A stretch of DNA of 64,000 bases. Source: Psychroserpens sp. Lineage in GTDB: Bacteria; Bacteroidota; Bacteroidia; Flavobacteriales; Flavobacteriaceae. This document shows positions 16,614 to 26,756 of this stretch, in pieces. The notes under the pieces were generated by a model. It saw only the letters and a list, made by a program, of their open reading frames with translations. It did no database searches and was not told where the DNA came from. Both the position numbers and the translations under genes were made by a program. The stretch is taken from contig JAEPNY010000005.1 in NCBI GenBank assembly GCA_017643165.1, forward strand, positions 122,409 through 186,408, given 5' to 3'. Position 1 is the stretch's first letter. Each line of letters starts with the position of its first letter.

Positions 16614-19600
16614 TTAATTCTTAAGTATAACCTTCTGAACTTTTTGTTTACCATTGACAAGTTCGGCTTTTACTATATATGTTCCTGCTGAAAGTCTAGT
16701 ATCATCAAGTGTTAACCATTGTTTGTTGACCTGTTCTGAATTAAGAATTAATCGACCAACGATATCGTAAATACCCACTGAGCGAATGATTCCGATGTCA
16801 GATCTGACGGTGATATATTCGTTGCCTGGTGCATCTATAACAATCCCATTATCGTTTTCAACCGTGTTGATGCTCAAGGTATCGTCGGTGTACCTTAATA
16901 TGAATCGGTCGTTAAAAGTTCCGCTTTCCGAAGTGAATGTATATGGTAATAATCGGATATCATGCAATGTATTCGTATATGTGTCTTCAATAAAAATACT
17001 TTGGGAAGTATTTTCAAAAAGTCCATCAAGTGAATTAATAGCAATTGTATAACTTCCATTATACGGCAGATTTAGTCCTAAAGGGATAAAATCGGAATCA
17101 TTGAATGGAACTGGACGGCCTTGAATTGACATCTTTTCATTCGCAATCATTGAGTAAAAATTAATACCTTCTCCGCCAAAATTATAACCATCATACAAGC
17201 GATCATTTTCGAGTGTTGCTCCTGTGATATAGCCTATTAGTATCGATTTTGCTTGATCACTGTCATCGATAAGATCCAACCAAATACGATGGCGTTCAAT
17301 TTCAGAATCACCTTCATTATCATCGCTTTCCTCTTGGCGATAAAATTGACTATTATCATTACCAGCATTTCGCATTGCATTGGTAAATGTGACATTTTCA
17401 TTGGTCGTGCCAGTATCACTCATTAATACAAAAAAGGCTTGGCCAGAAGCGATATTGCCGTTAAAGCCAGGAGGATTGGATCCAGTGTAATTATTATCTA
17501 TATAATCATCACTATAATTGTATAAAAAGTTCTCATAGAACGGACTTGCAATTGCACTTGGTGCATTTTGATGCGTCCATAAATAAATGGTTCCATCAAT
17601 TTCAGTATTCGCATTGATGAAGTCTGTATACGATATGGCTGATGGATAAGGATTACCAATAAGATTCCAGTTGTCATCTTGAGGTGTCGTACCATTGTTT
17701 ACACCGTTATCACCCGTATAATTTCCTGAAGCATTAAGATGTGTGCCTCGTGTTATTCCAACAGTGATAGTCCCATTATTTGCGACACCGCTAAATTCTG
17801 TTGTAGCGGCTGGTAATGCTGGTGTATCGGGTATTAAAGTAGCGCCACCGAGGTCTCTAACAATATAACCAGTTCCTAAAGCCATAATTTCATTAGGATT
17901 TGGGTAATACCAATCACCGTGATTACCTATGCCTCCTCCGGCAGCTTGTGTTGGAAGCCATTTGTAGATGAAGCTGGTGGGTGTAATAGGTGAAATCTGT
18001 TCTACGTCGAAACCACTAACAGGCGCAGACCAATAGACATAATCATAATTATTAAGATTACTCACAGATCGCTGAACGTTGATATTTCCGGTATTAGTGT
18101 TTGTTGTAGCAGTCGGATCTTGAATCAAACTTCCACTGTCTCTAATAACTAAAGTACCATTAGGGTCAACATTTACCCATTCTGTAACGTCTAGGAAGGT
18201 GTCTGATTTTATTTCAAGGAATCCGTTTGCATTTACCGTAAGGTTTCTTCCAAATGCTGGAACAGGTGGTACAGGAATTCCCAAAAGATAAGATACATCC
18301 GCAATTGGTGAATTGTTGTTTGATAGTGCCGGATCGGGAATTGTAATACAATTTGAACTAGTTGGTACACCAGAAGGTGTCCAATTATCTGCGATAAACC
18401 AATTGGTTCCATCGGTCATATCAGATCCATTCCATAATTTTTTGAGATGTGTCACTGTAACAACATCTGTACAGCTTAAGGCATCAGTAGCAGTATAAGT
18501 CTCTGTACCATCAGGTGCCGCATAAACAGTGCCTGCAAATCCGCCAGAATATGGCGTCGTTAAGGTGGAATCAGTATAAAGTCCAGCAATTGGCGACCAA
18601 GTAACTTGAGGCGGTGTTGGAACACCATCTGCTGTAATCTCGATGTCATCAATGGCCCAATGGAAGATGTCGAAAGAATCTCCTGTAAATCTAAATCTTA
18701 AGTACAATGTTGTATTGCCATCCAAGGCCGAAATATCAATATTTTGAGTTTCTGTTATATCTGGAGGATTAGCATAGGTGTATTGTGATGTCCAGTTGGT
18801 ATTATCTAATGAGGTATCAGCATAAATCGTAAAATTAGTACCAAATTGCCATAAGTCATGTTTAAAACTGAACTGAAGATTCGTATAACCAGTAATATCA
18901 ATGGCGGGAGATGAGATATACCAAGAGGAAATATCAGTACCAGTGGTCCAATCTAGCATCGCTTCGTTCGCAGTGCCTAAGGCATTGGTTGTATTAGAAA
19001 TGATCCAGTCAGCACTAGCGGCACCATTAACCACTGTCCATCCAGCTGGGAAGGATCCAGAATCAAATGATTCGGCGTAAACAGAAACATTTCCAGAACT
19101 TCCTGTTGCATTTGATGCTAGTTCTGTATAATCTAAAGTGCAATCATCTGCACCAAGTGGGTAAACGGTATCAGTAATGATAAGATTACAAATGCTCGCA
19201 CAAGTTACTTCCGCAGCCCAACCGTCATACTGAACAGAACTATCGCTGTCAAATACAAATGTTAGAGCTCCTGATGGATCGGTTGATGTGAAAGGGCCTG
19301 GGAGTGTTGTTCCGCTAAAGGTTCCTAATAGAGGATATGTCGCATCCGGACCATCATAAACAGATAAATCATCACAACACGATTCAAGATCGAATAAGGT
19401 AAAGGTTACTGTTACTGTGTCACCTGCATTATCTGGATAAAGCGTAGTGGTTTGTAATTCGTTAGGTGAGTAATCGCTTCCTGATCCGCCACTATCATAA
19501 AAGAAGGAGCCACACGTGAGTGTCGTACATGTAATGTCTACTGACCAGCCACTACTTGTGTTACTTCCGTCACTTGAGAATACAAATGTTAATGCGCCTG

Positions 19601-21068
19601 TGGCATCGGTTGATGTAAATGGGCCAGGTATAGTCGTTCCTGAAAATGATCCTAATAATGGGTATGTCGCATCTGGTCCATCATAAATATTTAAAATATC
19701 ACTACCATTTTCGGTGTCAAAAGCTGTGAACGTAGCAGTTAAAACATCTCCAGCTGTATCTGGATAGTAAGTCGTGGTTATTGATTCATTGTTGCTATAG
19801 TCACTACCAGAGCCACCGCTGTCATAAACTGAAGTACCGCATAATGGTGTACTGCAGGTCAAAAGTGCTTCCCAGCCACTGTATTGTAGCGAGCTATCAC
19901 TGTCAAATACAAATGTAAGGGCTCCCGAGGCATCTGAGGAAGTAAATGGACCAGGAATTCCCGTACCAGAAAAAGTTCCTAACAAGGGATACGTTGCGTT
20001 TGGTCCATCATATACCGTCAAATCGTCGCAGCAAGATTCAAGATTAAATGATAAAAAAGTTGCTGTTACAACATCTCCGGCCGAATCAGGATAAAACGTA
20101 TAGGTTTGGAATTCACTTGGGCCGTAATCGCCTCCAGCACCTCCGCTATCATAAAACGTGAAACCACATGTTGGTGGCGTTGGTGGAGCAGTGCAGGTAA
20201 AATCAGCCTCCCAACCATCGCCAAAATTGCCATCGCCATCATCTGCAAATTCGAATGTAATCGCACCCGTTGGATTACCTGTAGTATTAGAGGTAAATGA
20301 GCCTATGCCTGTAACAGTACCAAGAACAGGAAAGGTGTTGTTTGGGCCGTTATAAACAGTCAATACATCTCCTGTGTCAGGAATATCAACTGTTGTAAAA
20401 TCAACAGTAACTGTACCACCAGCAAAATAAGGATAAATAGTAGTTGACTCGTTTCCAGAATAAACACCTGTAGATCCTCCACTGTCAAAATATTGACTTC
20501 CACATACGGGAAGACTAGCACAGGTTGTAGTACCCGTTCCGCCTGTTTGTTGAAAGTTTATTAATCCTTCTGCACCATTATAATTTGTGATGAGAACAAC
20601 ATATATTTCACCTTGATTTGCATTCAAAATATTCATTGTTTCAAACGCCTGAAACGAAAAACTACAATCTGTTATAAAATCTGGAGCGTAAGGATAAAAT
20701 GTGGGATCAGCTGTATTATTAGGACAGGTAGGACAATCGGTGTAACTAATATTTGTATTGGCATCATTTAAATCGGTAAATGGTCCCCAAGCAATGAAAT
20801 CCACATCGATAGGGAATCCAAATAAATCTTCTTGGTCAATCGAAAAAATCAAGTCCCCGGGTTGATCAATTTCTAAAAAGAAATAACTAGCATTAGGAAT
20901 GGAACCTAAACAACCCACAGGAGTTGCATCAGGCATTCCGAATACATTATTAAAGGTGAGTTGCGTGGTACCAGAACAGAACTGCTCAGAACTTAAAATA
21001 TCTGTTCCCTGAGAATGAACGATATTCAAGAATAAGCTTATTATGGATATAGAGATTAATTTTTTCAT
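16614..21068 (-). CDS. Giant T9SS-secreted surface protein with four CUB-like repeats
   Basis: A 1484-residue cell-surface or secreted protein. It has a signal peptide MKKLISISIISLFLNIVHSQ, an N-terminal domain (~25-185) with several Cys, and four CUB-like repeats starting at Cys189, Cys301, Cys410 and Cys519. Each repeat has YDSGG, TxYPD, Y-D/N-GP and a closing GW..(D/E)..C. A jelly-roll segment resembling MAM/cleaved-adhesin domains (~690-820) comes next, then a ~600-residue C-terminal half shared with the neighbouring giant, and a type A T9SS sorting domain at the end (SVGIYDIVGRLI ... LSAGTYIVKA ... KVILKN). The upstream ATG at 21140 would place 24 residues before the signal peptide and overlap the preceding gene, so it is rejected. 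Likely an adhesin; the ligand is unknown. Confidence 0.88.
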   Translation of the reverse strand: MKKLISISIISLFLNIVHSQGTDILSSEQFCSGTTQLTFNNVFGMPDATPVGCLGSIPNASYFFLEIDQPGDLIFSIDQEDLFGFPIDVDFIAWGPFTDLNDANTNISYTDCPTCPNNTADPTFYPYAPDFITDCSFSFQAFETMNILNANQGEIYVVLITNYNGAEGLINFQQTGGTGTTTCASLPVCGSQYFDSGGSTGVYSGNESTTIYPYFAGGTVTVDFTTVDIPDTGDVLTVYNGPNNTFPVLGTVTGIGSFTSNTTGNPTGAITFEFADDGDGNFGDGWEADFTCTAPPTPPTCGFTFYDSGGAGGDYGPSEFQTYTFYPDSAGDVVTATFLSFNLESCCDDLTVYDGPNATYPLLGTFSGTGIPGPFTSSDASGALTFVFDSDSSLQYSGWEALLTCSTPLCGTSVYDSGGSGSDYSNNESITTTYYPDTAGDVLTATFTAFDTENGSDILNIYDGPDATYPLLGSFSGTTIPGPFTSTDATGALTFVFSSDGSNTSSGWSVDITCTTLTCGSFFYDSGGSGSDYSPNELQTTTLYPDNAGDTVTVTFTLFDLESCCDDLSVYDGPDATYPLLGTFSGTTLPGPFTSTDPSGALTFVFDSDSSVQYDGWAAEVTCASICNLIITDTVYPLGADDCTLDYTELASNATGSSGNVSVYAESFDSGSFPAGWTVVNGAASADWIISNTTNALGTANEAMLDWTTGTDISSWYISSPAIDITGYTNLQFSFKHDLWQFGTNFTIYADTSLDNTNWTSQYTYANPPDITETQNIDISALDGNTTLYLRFRFTGDSFDIFHWAIDDIEITADGVPTPPQVTWSPIAGLYTDSTLTTPYSGGFAGTVYAAPDGTETYTATDALSCTDVVTVTHLKKLWNGSDMTDGTNWFIADNWTPSGVPTSSNCITIPDPALSNNNSPIADVSYLLGIPVPPVPAFGRNLTVNANGFLEIKSDTFLDVTEWVNVDPNGTLVIRDSGSLIQDPTATTNTNTGNINVQRSVSNLNNYDYVYWSAPVSGFDVEQISPITPTSFIYKWLPTQAAGGGIGNHGDWYYPNPNEIMALGTGYIVRDLGGATLIPDTPALPAATTEFSGVANNGTITVGITRGTHLNASGNYTGDNGVNNGTTPQDDNWNLIGNPYPSAISYTDFINANTEIDGTIYLWTHQNAPSAIASPFYENFLYNYSDDYIDNNYTGSNPPGFNGNIASGQAFFVLMSDTGTTNENVTFTNAMRNAGNDNSQFYRQEESDDNEGDSEIERHRIWLDLIDDSDQAKSILIGYITGATLENDRLYDGYNFGGEGINFYSMIANEKMSIQGRPVPFNDSDFIPLGLNLPYNGSYTIAINSLDGLFENTSQSIFIEDTYTNTLHDIRLLPYTFTSESGTFNDRFILRYTDDTLSINTVENDNGIVIDAPGNEYITVRSDIGIIRSVGIYDIVGRLILNSEQVNKQWLTLDDTRLSAGTYIVKAELVNGKQKVQKVILKN

Positions 21069-21084
21069 ATCATCTTTCAATACC

Positions 21085-21513
21085 TTAAATGAAACTTTTA
21101 AATTGCCATTCAGTCTTCGTTTCGCAATTGTTAGCGGCATCGATTATAATCACCTTCCACTTAATACATTTACTATCAATATTTCTGAATTCTAACAAAG
21201 CGTGGTTATTCGTTGCTTCGGAAAGGTCGTTAAAACTATAGCTTCTTAACTCTGAACGATCGATACCACTGAGGCCATCCCAGCAAGCGTTTAACGGTTG
21301 AACTTTTAAAATAAGTTTCAAATTATCTACTTCAGTATCATTCGAGAAGTTCCATGAAATCCTTATATCATCAACGCGTGGGTTGCTGCCATTTACAGAT
21401 GTGGCTATGATTTCAAAATTTCGAATACAATCTTCATTACCTTCGGAGGAATTTTGTGCATACCCAAAAGTGTAAAATAAAATGAGGGATAAGCAGAGTA
21501 GTTTTTTGATCAT
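21085..21513 (-). CDS. Small secreted protein between two T9SS giants
   Basis: A 142-residue protein with a signal peptide MIKKLLCLSLILFYTFGYAQ. The mature part has five Cys residues and a beta-rich pattern (VDDIRISWNFSNDTEVDNLKL ... KCIKWKVIIIDAANNC), suggesting a single Ig/FN3-like domain. It lacks a T9SS sorting tail. It ends 16 bases before the CUB-repeat giant and follows the other giant on the same strand, so it probably belongs to the same functional unit. I recognise no family. A start 8 codons earlier (21537) would precede the signal peptide and is not favoured. Confidence 0.7.
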   Translation of the reverse strand: MIKKLLCLSLILFYTFGYAQNSSEGNEDCIRNFEIIATSVNGSNPRVDDIRISWNFSNDTEVDNLKLILKVQPLNACWDGLSGIDRSELRSYSFNDLSEATNNHALLEFRNIDSKCIKWKVIIIDAANNCETKTEWQFKSFI

Positions 21514-21730
21514 ATCTATATCAGGGTTAACCAACATAAGAAGCTCAATTACAATTGTAAAAGAGTGGTTAGAACAGGGTATAGAATTTTGGGTTAGAGG
21601 CTGTTAATGTATTAAATTATACTGAATTCTAACAATTATTTTAGAAATATTGCATTTTAATAGTTAAACTGATAAAAAAGGAAGATGAATTTGCAGTAAA
21701 TCTAAAAAGTCTGATAGCGTTTACGCCTAA

Positions 21731-24700
21731 TTATTTCAATATAATTTTTTCTGTTTTTTCAATGCCTTGTAATGTTTTTGCTTTCACAAGATAAGTACCG
21801 GCTGAAAGTGAGAGTGGATTATGTCTGAATTCATTTGAATTTATATGATCATTCATGTAAACCTTATGTCCAAGAATATCAAATACTTCAATTGAAGTAA
21901 TTGGGTGTAAGTCTGACGTTACGTAAATATAATCACTATTAGGAGCAGAAATGTGAAGTGTATTGTTCGAATTAATTTCAGCTATAGACAAGGTATCATC
22001 AGTATATCGTAGAACAAATCGATCTGTAAAATCTCCTGATTCCGAAGTGAAATTATATGGGTTTATTCTAAGATTGTGTATTGTACTTGTATATAAGTCT
22101 TCTAGATAAATGTTTTGATCTTCATCATTAAATAAACCATCAACTTGATTAATTGCAATTACATAGCTTCCTGTTTGAGGGATGTTTATTCCTAAAGGAA
22201 CTAAGTCTGTTTCAATAAAAGGTAAACTCCTACCTTGTATTAAGAACTTTCGATCTGTAATCATCGAATATATAGACATATTAGAACCACTAAAATAATC
22301 GCCGTCAAATAATCTGTCTTCATCATTTGTGGCGTTAGTCACATACCCAACAAGAGTAGACACGGCTTGATTATTTTGATTAATTAGGTCCAACCATATT
22401 CTATGTTTTTCAGCTGTATTCGTTGGACTTTCAGAATCTTCAGATCTGTAAAATTGATTATTGTCGTAGACACCACTCCGCATCAAATTATTGAACTCAA
22501 GATTTGACGGTGATGGTGCTGCGTGGTCCATAAGAACAAAGAATGCCTGTCCTGCGGCAATAAAACCATTAAATCCTGCTGGAGTAGATCCAGTTAAATT
22601 GTAAGCGATGTAATCATTTGGATTATAATTGTAAACATAATCACCATAAAATGGATCGGTAACCGCGTTGCTTGGTGCTGAAGAATGCGTCCAAAGATAA
22701 ATTGTGCCATCAATTAATGGATCTGTATCATCTACAATTACTGCTGCATTGGTCGTAATAAAATCATCGGCAGAAATTGAAGATGGGTAAGGGTTACCAA
22801 CTAAATTCCAATTGTCATCTATTGCCGTTGCCACCGTTGAACCAGCACCTGGATACGTTCCTCCATTGTAAGATCCACGTGTTATGGCGCGATTTATTAT
22901 TCCATTGCTAGGTCGTCCGGTAAATCTCGCTGTGTTTGCTGTCGAGGTGCCTGAGAGTCCTCGAATGGCATAGCCTTTTCCAACAGTCATATTCTCTATT
23001 GTTGATTGCCATTCACCATAATTTCCAACGCCATTACCTCCAACAGTTGGAATCCAATTTAATACTAAGGCAGGATTTGTTCCAGGTGAGACCCCCAAAA
23101 CCCCAAAATTTTCTACAGCCGATGACCAATACACGTAATCTTGAGAGTTTAAGCCGGTTACTTCACGCTCTACATTTATATTACCTGCGTTATTATTGGA
23201 TGCAACATTATTTACTTGTACCAAATTTGCACCGCTTCGCACATCAAAGACACCATTGGGTTCAACTTCAATCCATTGGGTTATTGTTAGGTTTGTTGAA
23301 CTTTCAAGTTCTAAATACCCGTTACTTTTAACTTTTAAATTTTTTGCGAATGCAGGTGTTGGCGGTATAGGAGGTCCTAATAAAACAGGGTCTGGAAATG
23401 TGCTAACATCTCTTACAATTACACAATTGTCACTCGTTGGAATACCAGCCGGTGACCAGTTTTGTGCATCATTCCAGGTTGATGTCGACTGACTTCCATC
23501 CCATATTTTTGTATTATTAATTACTGTAAATGGAAGATTCGCTGATCCGCAACTATTTGCTAATGATGCATTAATGGTAAATGAGTATGTGCTTTGTTCA
23601 AGTTGGGATAGATTAGGTATTGCATATATTGTGGTATACGCTCCTGAAACATAAGGCGTATCACCAATATTGTCGTTATCAGTATCAATGTAAAGATCAA
23701 TTATTCCTGCTGGTGTTGTGCTCCAATCCACTGAAGTAATATCTTTATCGCCATATAATTCTATATCGTCAAGTGCAATACCATCTTGGAATTCGCCATA
23801 GTATCTCACTCTTATTCTTAAATTGGCAATATCTACATGAGCAGACAAATCAAATACCAAGGATTGGAACTCTGTACCAATTCCGACATCACCAACAATA
23901 TTTCCTCCTGGTACGTCTAATATTAATGCTGGTGTTGATGTCAAATTACCAGTCACTGATGTCCATGCGCCATTATTTTCAGATACCTCAATGGCAATGA
24001 AATCAAAGGTTGGAAAAGCACCATCTGGAGTGAAATGTGAATAATACATTCTCATTTCTAAAGTAAGATTATTAAAATCAGTAGTATTTACACTTGCCGA
24101 TTGTAATGATTGATGTGTAATGTCTCCAACATCCGAATTAGACATAACAAATCCGTTAGATCCGAATCCTGATGAAATTGCAGGAAACCAGACCTGTTCC
24201 GAAGGAATAAATACACTTACCTCTTGTTGCCATTCAGACGCAGGATTTGTAGATGTGTTACCGGCTTCCACTTGATTACTAAATATACCTAGATTACTTG
24301 AAAAATCTTCATTGATTAAATGAATACGATCAACATCACCTGTGGCAGTAATCTCTAACGCGTCATTTTCTCCACAAACAACTCTATTCGTAGCGTCTGG
24401 TGTCACAGACAACGTAGGTACAGGATTGTACTCGGCAACAACGGGAATTCTAATGGATTCACATGATGTAGCGCTATCAAAAGCAGTGACATAAAACGTA
24501 GTTGTACTGGAAATGCTTGGGCTGTATGTATTACTTGTAGATAATACGGTAGTATCGCTCGGATTATCGCTGGCATACCAGTTATATGATGTGCCTGTTC
24601 CAGTTGCAGTTAACGTTGCAATTCCTGGCCCACAAGTTTCACCATCAGCGACCGATGTAATTTCGCCAGTACAACGAGGTTGAACATTAAATAAGTAATC

Positions 24701-25657
24701 TTCGGCTTCACCAAAATATTCTATTAAAAGACCGCCGTCGAATAAAAAGTCTTCACATGCGTTAAAATCATAATTATTAAAGAATATTCCGAATAGGTAA
24801 TCAAAACCAATAAAAGTTCGAATTCTTATGGTGTAATCACCTGGCGGTGTTCCGAATGGAATTTGGAATCCGAAAGTAGTAGAAAACGTAATAATTGTTG
24901 AATCATAAACTAATTCGGTTGAAGGATCGTCATCAAAGGCGCCATCGCTGTTCCAATCGATCCATGCTTTTATTCGTCCACCTAAAAACCCTTCAACATA
25001 CACATTAATACCTTCGCCCTCAATTTGAGATGATATTGTCGCTAAACCCGTATAATCCTCATATCCTGTAGAAAATGTTGATGTGTTACTTGTATCTTGA
25101 AGTGTTCCTAGAAAACTCACATTGGTGATATATTCTAGATCGGGCGTATCAGTGATAGGATTTCCGGTGCAACTTGAACTAGGTGTAGTGACACAAATAT
25201 CGAAAGTCCCTCGGTCAAAAAATGGGATATCATCTTCCCAGCTATATACTCTGACGTAATAAGTGGTGCCAATAGTCAAGCCTGTTAAGGTTATGATTTC
25301 TTCATCGGGATCTCCAAAAAGCGGATAGTTCGCATCCTGACATGCTAGACTGGCAAGAGTGCCGCATGTTCCAGAAAACACTTCTAATACAACATCATAG
25401 AGTGTTCCGGCTACTGCTGTAACTTCGTGAGTAGTATTTGTAGCTTGAAAGCTGTACCATACATCATCATCTGCAGAGCCAGTACAGCCAACCTGGGACT
25501 GGGTAGCCCCAACTGTTGTGCCTGTTGAGCTTGTTGTGCATGTGGGGCTTGAATTAACTGTAAGTGCAGTTGCATTCACACATAGGTCATTGGGCTGTGC
25601 GAAGCAGAAAAAAAAATTTAAAAAGAGTAAAATTGAATAGCGTAATTTTTTTATCAT
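21731..25657 (-). CDS. Giant T9SS-secreted surface protein with GEVED-like domain
   Basis: A 1308-residue paralogue of the CUB-repeat giant. It has a signal peptide (MIKKLRYSILLFLNFFFCFA), a domain rich in Cys and Thr with GLTIGTTYYVRVYSW (~22-155), and a GEVED-type domain ending FGEAEDYLFNV (~165-325). An Ig-like segment follows (GTGTSYNWYASD), then a jelly-roll region (~440-640). From residue ~718 to the end it matches the neighbour almost motif for motif: NWSPAGIPTSDNC, NLVGNPYPSSIS, AGQAFFVLM, HRIWLDL. The end is a T9SS type A sorting domain (SIEVFDILGHKVY ... LSAGTYLVKA). Probably an adhesin or surface-layer component. Confidence 0.87.
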   Translation of the reverse strand: MIKKLRYSILLFLNFFFCFAQPNDLCVNATALTVNSSPTCTTSSTGTTVGATQSQVGCTGSADDDVWYSFQATNTTHEVTAVAGTLYDVVLEVFSGTCGTLASLACQDANYPLFGDPDEEIITLTGLTIGTTYYVRVYSWEDDIPFFDRGTFDICVTTPSSSCTGNPITDTPDLEYITNVSFLGTLQDTSNTSTFSTGYEDYTGLATISSQIEGEGINVYVEGFLGGRIKAWIDWNSDGAFDDDPSTELVYDSTIITFSTTFGFQIPFGTPPGDYTIRIRTFIGFDYLFGIFFNNYDFNACEDFLFDGGLLIEYFGEAEDYLFNVQPRCTGEITSVADGETCGPGIATLTATGTGTSYNWYASDNPSDTTVLSTSNTYSPSISSTTTFYVTAFDSATSCESIRIPVVAEYNPVPTLSVTPDATNRVVCGENDALEITATGDVDRIHLINEDFSSNLGIFSNQVEAGNTSTNPASEWQQEVSVFIPSEQVWFPAISSGFGSNGFVMSNSDVGDITHQSLQSASVNTTDFNNLTLEMRMYYSHFTPDGAFPTFDFIAIEVSENNGAWTSVTGNLTSTPALILDVPGGNIVGDVGIGTEFQSLVFDLSAHVDIANLRIRVRYYGEFQDGIALDDIELYGDKDITSVDWSTTPAGIIDLYIDTDNDNIGDTPYVSGAYTTIYAIPNLSQLEQSTYSFTINASLANSCGSANLPFTVINNTKIWDGSQSTSTWNDAQNWSPAGIPTSDNCVIVRDVSTFPDPVLLGPPIPPTPAFAKNLKVKSNGYLELESSTNLTITQWIEVEPNGVFDVRSGANLVQVNNVASNNNAGNINVEREVTGLNSQDYVYWSSAVENFGVLGVSPGTNPALVLNWIPTVGGNGVGNYGEWQSTIENMTVGKGYAIRGLSGTSTANTARFTGRPSNGIINRAITRGSYNGGTYPGAGSTVATAIDDNWNLVGNPYPSSISADDFITTNAAVIVDDTDPLIDGTIYLWTHSSAPSNAVTDPFYGDYVYNYNPNDYIAYNLTGSTPAGFNGFIAAGQAFFVLMDHAAPSPSNLEFNNLMRSGVYDNNQFYRSEDSESPTNTAEKHRIWLDLINQNNQAVSTLVGYVTNATNDEDRLFDGDYFSGSNMSIYSMITDRKFLIQGRSLPFIETDLVPLGINIPQTGSYVIAINQVDGLFNDEDQNIYLEDLYTSTIHNLRINPYNFTSESGDFTDRFVLRYTDDTLSIAEINSNNTLHISAPNSDYIYVTSDLHPITSIEVFDILGHKVYMNDHINSNEFRHNPLSLSAGTYLVKAKTLQGIEKTEKIILK

Positions 25658-25860
25658 AATCTACCGATAATTCCTGTTTAATTGCTATTACTCACAACGA
25701 TAACAATACGTGGTAAATTTGTAGATTTGGAGATATTCAATGCGCTTCAAAATAAAAAGGTTATAACTTTAAATGAAATAGCACATTGAAGAAGTAATAC
25801 TAATCTAAAAATAAGCCATTTACGATTCAAATCAGTTGAAATGTAATTATATTCGATAAA

Positions 25861-26751
25861 GTGATACTATTTAAAGATAAAGAGAACTTAAAGCTTGACA
25901 ATCAGGTAAGTATGAAGCCTGAGTATTTGTCGCATCCTTATATTTCTGGGAATAAGTATAGAAAGCTTAAGTATAATCTTATTGAAGCCAAAAAAACAGG
26001 TAAACAGGTGTTATTATCTTTTGGTGGAGCCTACTCTAATCATATCGCTGCAGTAGCATCGGCTGGTAAGGAATTTGGATTCAAAACCATTGGTGTGATA
26101 CGCGGAGAAGAGTTGCGTTCTCAGATCGCTAATAACCCTACGCTACGCTTTGCTGAGACCTGTGGTATGACTTTCAAATTTGTAAGTCGATCTGTTTATA
26201 GAAATAAATCCGATGACGCCTTTATTGAGCAATTAAAAGCAGAGTTTGGAGAAGTCTATATTTTACCAGAAGGCGGAACAAATCAATTGGCGATAAAAGG
26301 ATGTGAAGAGATTCTAAATATAAGTGATCAAGCGTTTGATTATATCTGTTGCCCAGTAGGAACTGGTGGAACAATGGCTGGGCTAATTAACAGCTCTGGG
26401 AAACATCAAAAAATTCTTGGATTTCCTGCTTTGAAAGGTGATTTTTTACAAGAAGAAATTAGTAAATTTGCTACATCAAAAAATTGGCAGTTGATTTTGG
26501 ACTACCATTTTGGTGGTTATGCAAAAATTGATGATGAATTAGTAGCTTTTATGAACGATTTTAAGTCTCGTTATAACATTCAGTTAGATCCTGTTTATAC
26601 AGGTAAAATGATGTTTGGAATTTACGATTTGATCGCAAAAGGATATTTTCCTGTTAAAGCAAAGATATTGGCAATTCATACGGGAGGTTTACAAGGCATA
26701 GCTGGTATGAATCAAAAATTAAAACAACAAAATAGACCACAAATCGTTTAA
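25861..26751 (+). CDS. PLP-dependent 1-aminocyclopropane-1-carboxylate deaminase / D-cysteine desulfhydrase-like enzyme
   Basis: Fold-type II PLP enzyme, 296 residues. Seen: the PLP-lysine motif SGNKYRKLKYNL (Lys32), the substrate/PLP loop LLSFGGAYSNHIAAVA and the phosphate-binding PVGTGGTMAGL. The family includes ACC deaminase and D-cysteine desulfhydrase, which cannot be told apart by eye here; D-cysteine desulfhydrase-type activity is the more common outcome. The start used is GTG at 25861; the in-frame region upstream is short and closed by a stop at 25837, so at most a few residues could be added. It is followed 5 bases later by the glucosaminidase gene. Confidence 0.82.
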   Translation: MILFKDKENLKLDNQVSMKPEYLSHPYISGNKYRKLKYNLIEAKKTGKQVLLSFGGAYSNHIAAVASAGKEFGFKTIGVIRGEELRSQIANNPTLRFAETCGMTFKFVSRSVYRNKSDDAFIEQLKAEFGEVYILPEGGTNQLAIKGCEEILNISDQAFDYICCPVGTGGTMAGLINSSGKHQKILGFPALKGDFLQEEISKFATSKNWQLILDYHFGGYAKIDDELVAFMNDFKSRYNIQLDPVYTGKMMFGIYDLIAKGYFPVKAKILAIHTGGLQGIAGMNQKLKQQNRPQIV

Positions 26752-26756
26752 TTTTT

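Noticed and set aside
19170-20510. Regularly spaced repeats as a CRISPR array
   Set aside because: Period is ~330 bases and in frame; these are protein domain repeats.
21068-21140. Upstream start for the CUB-repeat protein
   Set aside because: It would add 24 residues before a clean signal peptide and overlap the preceding gene; the ATG at 21068 is better.
22936-23331. 131-residue plus-strand ORF opposite the T9SS giant
   Set aside because: Antisense shadow with Leu/Gln/His-rich composition and no signal or domain.
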